64,000 nucleotides of DNA from Bacteroidota bacterium (GTDB lineage Bacteria; Bacteroidota; Ignavibacteria; Ignavibacteriales; Ignavibacteriaceae): assembly GCA_022564295.1 (NCBI GenBank), contig JADFLR010000016.1:1-64000 (forward strand), read 5' to 3'. Under the pieces are notes generated by a model that saw only the letters and a list, made by a program, of their open reading frames with translations, had not been told where the DNA came from and made no database searches. Below are positions 19,419 through 26,798 of this stretch, piece by piece (the first letter of the stretch is position 1; each line of letters begins with the position of its first letter). The translations under genes were made by a program, and so were the position numbers.

Positions 19419-19507
19419 GTCATTCTGAACGACCTGCCTGCCGGCACGCAGGAGTGAAGAATCTTTTATCTTAAATGTTCTTAGATTCTTCGTTTCACTC
19501 AGAATAA
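19419..19507. repeat. Nested palindromic repeat (CATTCTGA ... AGTGAAGAATCT)
   Basis: An inverted repeat whose arms are GTCATTCTGAA / AGTGAAGAATCT on the left and AGATTCTTCGTTTCACTCAGAATAAC on the right. A second palindrome (GACCTGCCTGCCGGCACGCAGG) is inserted inside the left arm only. Such GTCATTCTGA...GAAGAATCT elements are widely dispersed in Bacteroidetes/Ignavibacteria genomes. It lies in the 450-nt gap between the acyl-CoA dehydrogenase and tRNA-Ser; I see no gene in that gap. The short frame that spans the element is an artefact of the repeat. Confidence 0.8.
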
Positions 19508-19626
19508 CAGTTGTCATATTAGTTACTAGTATTTTTGTATCTACAGAACGTTTTATTAAGTGTTTTTTATTATTCATCGGGAAGTATTATCTTTGTACTT
19601 AATATTTCGGGGTAAATTTTAGCTAC

Positions 19627-19714
<88 letters not shown>

Positions 19715-19901
19715 TGGGTGTAAAGTAGGGGAATGCCTTAAACCCTTATGAATAAAGGGCAAAAGACATTTTTAATGTTGAGGAAATTAAACATAAGATT
19801 GAAATCTCACAAGTAAATGGGGCTATTTTAAAGTTTTTCGGAGTGGAAACCCCCACCTAATTAAAGACAGAGGCTTAGTAAAGGTTATACTTTGTTTAAG
19901 T

Positions 19902-21995
19902 TTATTTCATCAACACCATCTTCTTAGTCTCAATAAAATTTCCTGCTTGAAGTTTATAGAAGTATATGCCGCTTGGTAAAGCAGTCGCATTAAACTCTAT
20001 CTCGTAGAATCCTGCATCTACTTGTCCACTAACTAACAAGTTTACCTCTTCACCAACTAAATTGTAAACAGAAAGTTTAACAAAACCATTCTCAGGAACG
20101 CTGTATTTAATAAGTGTAGAAGGATTAAATGGATTTGGATAATTCTGTTCCAGAACAAATGTTAACGGACCATTAACTTCAACTTCAATTTCATCTGAGT
20201 ATTCGTATGTACCAAGAAAATCAATTTGCTTTAATCTGTAATGGTAGATTCCGGTGCCAACAGTATTATCTACATAAGAATACTCCTGTGGTTCAGTTGT
20301 AGTTCCATAACCTTCAACATAGCCAATTGTGATAAATTGGCCTTCTTTACTCCTTCTTTCTATTTCAAACATCTGGTTGTTGATTTCTGTGGCTGTGGTC
20401 CAGTTCAATAAAACATTTCCTTCAGCATTTACGCTTGCTGTAAATGATGATAATTCAACTGGGATAACTGTACCATTATCAACATCTATAAAATAAGGGC
20501 TGCTAGTAGTAAAACTATTCGGCCCATCCGGCGGTGAGAATATTCTGAATGCTTCAAAAGAGGAATTTACAACCATTACATTACCTGCAGCATCAACATT
20601 TACATCATGAAAGTTTCTACCTCCTCCACCAATAAGATTTGTAATAACTCCTCCGACTACAGATTCTGCAGATGCAAAATCGCCCATCCAGGCTCCGTCA
20701 CTCATCCTGTATATAATAACATTGTGTAACGGTCGTGGTGTATTCCTACGACCTACATAAAGATATCCCGCTGCCTCGTTCATTCCAAGCCCATTAAAAT
20801 TAGTTGCACGAGCATCCGCGTTTGCAAGGGAATCCGAATGTTCAGGCGCATCATTTAATCCTATATGCCATACTTCAGTTGCAGGTAAGGATGATACATC
20901 CCACTTGCTTAGACCGTATAAATTATCCATTATTGCTAAAGCAGCGTAAGATTGCTGTACTACATAAAGGAAGCCTTCAGAATCCATTTCTATACGGAAT
21001 GAATTTTTCATTACTGATGAGGGGATAACTACTTCACCGGGTCCCGTGAATAAACCACCGGCATCACCAAGAGCATATCTCTTTACATGAGAAGTGTCAA
21101 ATCCATCACTATCAGTCGCGCTGTCATTATCCGAACCTGTTCTTACACTTGTTTGCTCAACTGTATAAAGCCATCGGTCAGCCCCCAGCCCAATAACTAA
21201 TGCGTCGGATATACTATTATGGTTCGACTGGTCATTAAAATCCAATATGGTTTCTACACTACTGATAGACCATAATCCATCGCCAACAGCTAATCCACCG
21301 TGCTTAACATCATCACGGTTGCTTGGAAGTACAAAACAGTATACTCTATCGTCTGGACCTATTGTAACTCCCCAGGGAGAGCCTCGGTCAGTTGCATAAT
21401 CACCCCACGGAATTACAGAATTTCCTTCTGCATAAGCTATATTTTGCTGGCCTCCTAAATAACGTCCAAAGGAATCGTGCAAATACAAACCTTTTATAGT
21501 GTTCTTAGCACCTGGATTTCCCGAAGTACCGCCGTAACGTTCTGTGACATAAGCCATACCAAAATAAAGACTACCATTGTTTCTGTTGCCAATTACCCCG
21601 GCTGAACTCCAATACCAGCTATCCGGACCTGTTTCATAGCTGATTAATTCAAATCCGTCTGAACCAACATCATCACCTGCCTCTATGGTAATTGACCAAA
21701 CACCACTGGTAGCTGTTCCGCCCCCATCCAAAGACCCATCCCAATTTACATCGTTAAAGCCAACGTTTACACCATTACCTGTTGTTATCATAATAGTCTT
21801 AACACCAGGTCCACCAACCTCTGCAATAGTAATTATCACCCAGGATGCGGGTTGATTGAGGACATATGTAATATTTGCTGGGAAATTCCCATCAAATGTG
21901 GCTCTTATATTTGACGCAAATACATTTGCTTTAATGTTTGTTCCGCAAAATAAAATCAGGGTGCCTAAAAATAGAAAGAATATAAATTTTTTCAT
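19902..21995 (-). CDS. Secreted T9SS cargo protein with propeller-like body
   Basis: A 697-residue exported protein. A signal peptide (MKKFIFFLFLGTLILFCGTNIKANVFA) follows a start with AGGAG about 8 nt upstream. Residues about 30-110 resemble a FlgD/Ig-like sandwich (ATFDGNFPANITYVLNQPASWVIITI; VNWDGSLDGGGTATSGVW). Residues about 130-510 carry repeated segments of the sort WGVTIGPDDRVYCF, IGLGADRWLYTVE, IEMDSEGFLYVVQQ and VNVDAAGNVMVVNS, typical of NHL/SMP-30-like beta-propellers. Then comes an LSSFTASVNAEGNVLLNWTTATEINNQ-type Fn3-like module and a type A sorting domain (LEQNYPNPFNPSTLIKYSVP ... ETKKMVLMK). Role unknown; probably a surface binding protein. Confidence 0.88.
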   Translation of the reverse strand: MKKFIFFLFLGTLILFCGTNIKANVFASNIRATFDGNFPANITYVLNQPASWVIITIAEVGGPGVKTIMITTGNGVNVGFNDVNWDGSLDGGGTATSGVWSITIEAGDDVGSDGFELISYETGPDSWYWSSAGVIGNRNNGSLYFGMAYVTERYGGTSGNPGAKNTIKGLYLHDSFGRYLGGQQNIAYAEGNSVIPWGDYATDRGSPWGVTIGPDDRVYCFVLPSNRDDVKHGGLAVGDGLWSISSVETILDFNDQSNHNSISDALVIGLGADRWLYTVEQTSVRTGSDNDSATDSDGFDTSHVKRYALGDAGGLFTGPGEVVIPSSVMKNSFRIEMDSEGFLYVVQQSYAALAIMDNLYGLSKWDVSSLPATEVWHIGLNDAPEHSDSLANADARATNFNGLGMNEAAGYLYVGRRNTPRPLHNVIIYRMSDGAWMGDFASAESVVGGVITNLIGGGGRNFHDVNVDAAGNVMVVNSSFEAFRIFSPPDGPNSFTTSSPYFIDVDNGTVIPVELSSFTASVNAEGNVLLNWTTATEINNQMFEIERRSKEGQFITIGYVEGYGTTTEPQEYSYVDNTVGTGIYHYRLKQIDFLGTYEYSDEIEVEVNGPLTFVLEQNYPNPFNPSTLIKYSVPENGFVKLSVYNLVGEEVNLLVSGQVDAGFYEIEFNATALPSGIYFYKLQAGNFIETKKMVLMK

Positions 21996-22132
21996 TATTT
22001 ATTACTCCTATATTTAATTGTGTATTTAATTTTCACTAAAGGGAAATTATGAAGCACGGCACTTATCCCTTTAATGACTTATGCTATACCCCACGCCTTG
22101 GGGGAAATGAATAAACTCGTTAAAACAAAATC

Positions 22133-22306
22133 TCATAATACAACTTTCCGCAAATTGTAGAGTTCAGATTTATTTAACACTTGAATCTGAAATAATGTAA
22201 TGATTTCAAACACAAAAGGACAAATGCTGAAATTGTTGTATGAGTAACATCCGACTAAATTCAGTAATGCAACAACAAGTATGCTGGGGATTAGTTCTTT
22301 ATACAT
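22133..22306 (-). CDS. Small lipoprotein (57 aa), possibly a truncated copy of a larger one
   Basis: ATG at 22306 follows a perfect AGGAGG (22311-22316 on the complementary strand) with 5-nt spacing. It opens a 57-codon frame ending in TGA at 22133. The product begins MYKELIPSILVVALLNLVGCYS: a short charged start, a hydrophobic core and lipobox LVGC, i.e. a lipoprotein signal. The GCYS at the processing site matches the lipoprotein at 4010 (LIGCYSS). The rest (SICPFVFEIITLFQIQV...) has no known domain, so it may be a cut-down relative. Well supported translation signals, unknown function. Confidence 0.6.
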   Translation of the reverse strand: MYKELIPSILVVALLNLVGCYSYNNFSICPFVFEIITLFQIQVLNKSELYNLRKVVL

Positions 22307-22635
22307 TGAATCCTCCTATTTAATCTTTTTTAATTTATTACTTTTATTTCAGGACAGCATTCTCAATTCTGTTAGGAAGAAATTTAGAGGTTTTACTAAT
22401 GTGAGTTGTCAGTAAGATGTCAGAGAATTCTAAAAAAATAATATGGAATGGATGCGCACTTCACATCAACAACCCACACCCTCTGCTTTAGGGGTATATG
22501 GGAGTCACTTTTGGTAAGAATTTTCATTTCTCACAACTACGGCAGCAATATACCCTGTAAGAGAAATATTATAGTTGCAAACCTTACTAAATTCATTGGG
22601 ATTCAGAGTTTAGCTGAACTGCGTTTCAATTCAGT
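22307..22635. other. Intergenic region without recognisable gene
   Basis: This stretch holds the upstream region and AGGAGG ribosome site of the mini-lipoprotein and the 3' flank of the radical SAM gene. A 63-codon plus-strand frame from 22448 has no ribosome site, no hydrophobic or domain pattern and is not supported. I see no RNA gene or strong hairpin. Confidence 0.5.
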
Positions 22636-24186
22636 TTAACCTACATTAAGCTTTGCCTCTTCTTTATACTGGTAAATATTTTTGTTTTTATTTTTTACGG
22701 TTTGTTTAATATATAAGTATGTCTGGTGCATCTGGTGGATCATTATCCCATAAAATACAGCTTTGTCTAGATTTTTACGGCTATTTAAAATCGACCAGAA
22801 AATCAATTTCCAAAAGATTTTGCGGTACTTGTCTTTGATCCCTAACACGTATAGAATCCGAAAAACCATCCTGATATCTTTGAATCCATATTTTGGGGAT
22901 ATTTTAACATTTGTTTTTGGAAATTGGTAAGTGTTAAAAAAATTAATAATTCGCTGGTAAGACTTTTCCGGATCATAAATATTTGTAATTACTTCGATAA
23001 ACCCATCGTACAATGATTTTTCATCCATGATCGGAACGATGTTTGTGTCTCCTTCCAAGAAGGCAATCTGCTTGCTCAAACGACCTTCTCTCATCATCCG
23101 GGCAAATAATTCAGTACCGGGAGGGGCTTTCAAAATATTGACAATGGGTAATGGAATACCGCTATCCTGAATAAAATCTATCTGTCGTTGAAATATTGAT
23201 TGTGTATCTGTATCAAATCCAACGATGAAGCCTGCTGAAATAATAAAACCTGCAGCATGGAGCTTACGGATGTCCTCTAGTTGATCACGCTTCAGGTTTT
23301 GATTTTTCATGGATGCTAACAGGCCCTCTTCGTCCGGTGTTTCTATACCGATAAATATATGTCGGAAGCCGGCTTCAATCAGTAAATTCATCAATGCTTC
23401 ATCGTCCACCAAATTTATAGTAAGCTGGGTAGCAAAATAGAAGCCAGGTTTTTTCTTTTTCCGCCACTCGATCAAAGAAGGCAGCAGTTCATCTTTTAGT
23501 ATCTTTTTATTGCCTATCAGATTATCATCAGCAAATAAGACCAACTGGACATTGCTGTTCCGGTCAATTGCTTCTAACTCTCTGATGATCTGGTTACTAT
23601 TTTTAGTGCGGGGCCTTCGTCCAAAAAGAGCAGTTACATCACAGAAGTCACACATGTAAGGACATCCCCGGGAATATTGAATGATTGCGTAAATGTAGTC
23701 GTCCATATTCACCAATTCAAAGAATGGTAAAGGTGATTCAGTAACATCTGCAAATTCAGTTGTTTGGTAAACTGGATTTGGGGCACCCTGTTTTAAATCT
23801 TCCAGAAATAAAGGAAGGGTGATCTCAGCTTCATTCAACACAAAATGATCGATGTCTGGAAAGCGTTCATGCTCTTGTGTAAAAAGTGTGCCGCCGGCAA
23901 CGATCTTAACACCTACTTGTTTGCATTTTTCAACAATCTCTCTTACGGACTCTTCTTGTACATTCATAGCAGAGAGGAAAACGTAGTCTGCCCATTCCAA
24001 CTCCTTCGTATTTAAATCATTTACATTCAGGTCTACTATTTTTTTTGACCACTCCTCAGGTAATAGCGAAGCAATTGTTAATAGGCCCAACGGCGGATAG
24101 GCTGCTCTTTTACCAATCACATGTATAAAATGCTTCATCGCATAGAACGTGTCCGGCATTTTAGGATATATTAAGAGTATGTTCAT
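22636..24186 (-). CDS. B12-binding radical SAM protein with DUF4070-like C-terminus
   Basis: A 516-residue enzyme. Residues 1 to about 150 form a cobalamin-binding Rossmann domain, with YPPLGLLTIASLLPEEW near the N-terminus. The radical SAM core starts YSRGCPYMCDFCDVTALFGRRPRTK; the three Cys of CPYMCDFC (about 175-182) should bind the 4Fe-4S cluster. IFIGIETPDEEGLL and SAGFIVGFDTDTQSIF are the usual later core strands. The last 150 residues resemble the DUF4070 extension. Such proteins methylate or rearrange unactivated carbons, often on lipids or hopanoids, but the substrate here is unknown. The NYN gene lies 47 nt upstream, same direction. Confidence 0.88.
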   Translation of the reverse strand: MNILLIYPKMPDTFYAMKHFIHVIGKRAAYPPLGLLTIASLLPEEWSKKIVDLNVNDLNTKELEWADYVFLSAMNVQEESVREIVEKCKQVGVKIVAGGTLFTQEHERFPDIDHFVLNEAEITLPLFLEDLKQGAPNPVYQTTEFADVTESPLPFFELVNMDDYIYAIIQYSRGCPYMCDFCDVTALFGRRPRTKNSNQIIRELEAIDRNSNVQLVLFADDNLIGNKKILKDELLPSLIEWRKKKKPGFYFATQLTINLVDDEALMNLLIEAGFRHIFIGIETPDEEGLLASMKNQNLKRDQLEDIRKLHAAGFIISAGFIVGFDTDTQSIFQRQIDFIQDSGIPLPIVNILKAPPGTELFARMMREGRLSKQIAFLEGDTNIVPIMDEKSLYDGFIEVITNIYDPEKSYQRIINFFNTYQFPKTNVKISPKYGFKDIRMVFRILYVLGIKDKYRKIFWKLIFWSILNSRKNLDKAVFYGIMIHQMHQTYLYIKQTVKNKNKNIYQYKEEAKLNVG

Positions 24187-24233
24187 TATTTATTCTAGGT
24201 TTTGCTGAAGTATCATAATTATTGGATGTAAAT

Positions 24234-24989
24234 TTAATTGTATTGTTTAATCTTTTCTTTGTTCCGTACATAAATTAACTTAAATCGTCCCTTTGTACTT
24301 TCACGTTGTTCAATTTCAAATTTATTAATTGAATTAATTAGCGGAGTTAACTTTTGGAAGCCATAGTTTCTGGAATCAAAATTTGGCTGCTTTTTCTGTA
24401 AAAGATTTCCAACATCTCCCAGAAAAGCCCAGCCATCATCATCTGCCAAATCGGATATAGTAGAAGAAATCAGTTTAATCACCTTTGGAGTTATTTTATC
24501 GATATTGCTCTTTTGTGAGGACTTGCTCTCAGTCAATTCCGATTCACTTCCCTCAGATTGGTATTTAAGAATTTCAATATAAATGAATTTATCACAGGCA
24601 ACGATAAACGAATCCGGTGTTTTCTTCTCGCCAATTCCAAATACTTGCATTCCGGCTTCCCGAAGCCTTGTGGCTAAACGTGTAAAATCACTGTCGCTGG
24701 AAACCAGGCAAAAACCATTTACTTTTTCTGAATATAGAATATCCATTGCATCAATGATCATTGCGGAATCAGTAGCATTTTTTCCCGTTGTATATCCATA
24801 TTGCTGAATTGGTGTTATAGCATTTTCCAGAAGAATGTTCTTCCACTTTGATAGATGAGGTTTTGTCCAGTCTCCATAAATTCTTTTTATTGTAGGATTG
24901 CCATACTTAGCAATTTCTTCCATCATCTCTTTCACATAAGCAGAAGGTATATTATCACCGTCTATTAATACTGCGAGTTTTAAATCCAT
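24234..24989 (-). CDS. NYN (LabA/PIN-like) domain protein with OST-HTH/LOTUS domain
   Basis: A 251-residue putative RNA-processing protein. Residues 1 to about 140 form a NYN domain: AVLIDGDNIPSAYV, GKNATDSAMIIDAMD and CLVSSDSDFTRLATRLREAGMQVFGIG carry the acidic residues of this PIN-like nuclease fold. Residues about 170-245 form a small helical OST-HTH (LOTUS) unit (DDDGWAFLGDVGNLLQKKQPNFDSRNYGFQKLTPLI), which binds RNA in related proteins. The combination is common in bacteria; its substrates are unknown. Confidence 0.88.
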   Translation of the reverse strand: MDLKLAVLIDGDNIPSAYVKEMMEEIAKYGNPTIKRIYGDWTKPHLSKWKNILLENAITPIQQYGYTTGKNATDSAMIIDAMDILYSEKVNGFCLVSSDSDFTRLATRLREAGMQVFGIGEKKTPDSFIVACDKFIYIEILKYQSEGSESELTESKSSQKSNIDKITPKVIKLISSTISDLADDDGWAFLGDVGNLLQKKQPNFDSRNYGFQKLTPLINSINKFEIEQRESTKGRFKLIYVRNKEKIKQYN

Positions 24990-25053
24990 AAAATTTACCT
25001 AACATTCTTTCTATACAATATACCAACAAAACAATAGATTTAATTAGACGTTT

Positions 25054-25488
25054 TCATTCAATTTTCTTTTGTGATTTTTTATATACATCAATTAATTCAT
25101 CAACTGAATGAAGAGTTACAACTTTTGGAATTATATCCAGGGGTAAGTTTTCTAAATTTTTAAACCAAATACATGATTTGCCAGTATCAAGTTTTTTCCC
25201 TGAAGCTTTATATTCTTTGATGAACCATTCGGGTATTGGTTCATAACAATTTAAATATAAAGCCATATAATTTTTTTGGGAAGCAATAGATATGTAAGCG
25301 ATTGGTTGACCATTTATAGAAAACTTTTCCAATGGTACAATAAAACTAATCGCCCCGTACTGAACAGTTTCTTTATAGCCTTTTGGTAAATTATCCAAAA
25401 TAATTTTTCGTAAAGAAGAAATTACTATTTTCCTATCATCACTTATTTGGCTGAGGTTCTCTTCTATAGAATTCGCTTTTATTCTCAT
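25054..25488 (-). CDS. DUF1801-family protein
   Basis: A 144-residue cytoplasmic protein of the DUF1801 (YdhG-like) fold: RKIVISSLRKIILDNLPKGYKETVQYGAISFIVP, then YISIASQKNYMALYLNCY and DTGKSCIWFKNLENLPLDII. Length is normal. Related proteins have been linked to iron handling or stress, but no activity is certain. It is the next gene after the attC site in the attC orientation, so it could be cassette-borne. No second attC is visible behind it, so that is only a possibility. Confidence 0.75.
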   Translation of the reverse strand: MRIKANSIEENLSQISDDRKIVISSLRKIILDNLPKGYKETVQYGAISFIVPLEKFSINGQPIAYISIASQKNYMALYLNCYEPIPEWFIKEYKASGKKLDTGKSCIWFKNLENLPLDIIPKVVTLHSVDELIDVYKKSQKKIE

Positions 25489-25579
25489 TTTATTACTATT
25501 GATTAGAATTTTATTGTAGTAATGATAAATTAAACTTCCAAAGATAACTTGAAAAGAAAAAAGTTATTGCTTAGGGATA

Positions 25580-25666
25580 ATATAACGTTTGAACTAACCG
25601 GCGCCGGCACTGCCGACATTGAAACCCATAGAGCGTTCTAGCGTCCGGTTGATTTGCTTGTTATAA
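25580..25666 (-). other. Integron attC recombination site
   Basis: On the minus strand the site starts with R'' TTATAAC (25660-25666) and ends with R' GTTATA (25581-25586). The inner pair is L'' CAACCGGACGC and L' GCGCCGGTTAG. The inner arms pair except for one extra base in L'' (GCGtCCGGTT against GCGCCGGTT), the extrahelical base that is the hallmark of attC. The total length of 87 bp, imperfect central stem and GC-rich composition against an AT-rich flank also fit. It begins 7 nt after the stop of the SIR2/AbiH-like gene, the normal position at the 3' end of a gene cassette. No integrase gene is in the window. Confidence 0.8.
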
Positions 25667-25673
25667 AGCCATG

Positions 25674-26546
25674 CTAATTAAAATATATTTCTTTAGAATC
25701 AACATATTCTACAATAGACCAAAAATCAGTAAGAGAAAATAATTCTCTATAGTATTCCAATTCATCTTTTCTATAATAGCTTATGGTAATTTTCATAATC
25801 TGGTTTTCATCTATCATTTTTTTTAAAATTAAGAGAATATGTCCATCAACACTCTTAACTGAATACCAGTTTTCGTATTGTGGGTATTTCTTTTGAAAAT
25901 CAGCAGTGATAATTTCAGTTTTAGAAAAAGAAAGTTCAAATATTAATAAATGACCAAGATATAATTTGTTATCAAAGAAAAAGTCTAAATCATAAAATTT
26001 TTGTGATAATTTTGAAAAATCTTGAATTCTCTTTGCCTTTTCAAATCCATTTGAACCAAATAGATATGAATATTCGAATTCCTTTTCATTTTCAAGCGGT
26101 ATTATGAGTTCATCAATATTATCAAGAGGGATTATAAATCTTCCGTGTATGTGTTTTGGTTTCAAAGTTTCATCTAAAATTGAATCAAAGTTGGTTGTAT
26201 AAATTTTCGATTTGTCTGAAATACCATTAATGATATTTTCACCTATCTGATTTAATTTATTAGCGATATACAGTTTTGATAGGATTTCTTTATGAATCAA
26301 GTGATACCAATAATTGTAGAGCATATAAATGTACATATCCGCTATTTTCGGAATCTTATTATTTTCATCAAAGATATTTTTGCTTACCCAGCGTTCGAAA
26401 CCATACTTTAAGATATTATTGATTTCTGATTTAAGATAGTTACGTGCTTCCTCGTGTCCTTCATTTGTTTCATTATTTAAGTCAAAATATCTGTTGAAAT
26501 CTTTAAGAATATGCTGGTGTTTTTCAGCATATATGAAATCTTCCAA
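25674..26546 (-). CDS. SIR2/AbiH-like protein in an integron-type cassette
   Basis: A 290-residue frame ending in TAG just before attC. The centre holds YTTNFDSILDETLKPKHIHG (about residues 133-152 on this start), the TTNFD...HxHG pattern of SIR2-like and AbiH-like abortive-infection proteins. LLIFELSFSKTEIITADF later resembles their final strand. The first visible start is TTG at 26546; the frame is open back to TGA at 26589-26591 with no ATG. The usual N-terminal GxGFD nucleotide loop is absent. The gene may be 5'-truncated, or a divergent member. An antiphage role is inference. Confidence 0.55.
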   Translation of the reverse strand: MEDFIYAEKHQHILKDFNRYFDLNNETNEGHEEARNYLKSEINNILKYGFERWVSKNIFDENNKIPKIADMYIYMLYNYWYHLIHKEILSKLYIANKLNQIGENIINGISDKSKIYTTNFDSILDETLKPKHIHGRFIIPLDNIDELIIPLENEKEFEYSYLFGSNGFEKAKRIQDFSKLSQKFYDLDFFFDNKLYLGHLLIFELSFSKTEIITADFQKKYPQYENWYSVKSVDGHILLILKKMIDENQIMKITISYYRKDELEYYRELFSLTDFWSIVEYVDSKEIYFN

Positions 26547-26731
26547 AAAAGAATTTATTGAAAAATATTTTTTTGTGAGCGTACTGAATCAATTATTGTC
26601 AATTACTATAAATTTCCAAGAAAATTATTCTCAATGGTAAATCTTTTCTAATAATCAATTATTTGATAATAATATATTTTACGACATCTTCGCTGTAATT
26701 ATGGATATAGCAGATTAATAATAAAGTAAAT

Positions 26732-26746
26732 ATTTGCTTGTTATAA
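26732..26746 (-). other. Possible remnant of an upstream attC half-site
   Basis: The 15-bp TTATAACAAGCAAAT (minus strand) is identical to the R''-spacer start of the attC at 25652-25666 and has the same orientation. It lies upstream of the SIR2-like gene, where a preceding cassette's attC would be. The rest of the site is missing. A short match in AT-rich DNA can be chance. Confidence 0.35.
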
Positions 26747-26798
26747 TTCGTTTTTATTCTTAGTTTTCTTTTCATTCATTCATTATGGAGAGGACAAT

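Noticed and set aside
19392-19577. 61-codon minus-strand frame
   Set aside because: It spans the nested palindromic repeat; the peptide is repeat-derived and lacks translation signals.
22448-22639. 63-codon plus-strand frame upstream of the radical SAM gene's end
   Set aside because: No ribosome site, no hydrophobic or domain signal, and convergent overlap with a conserved gene.
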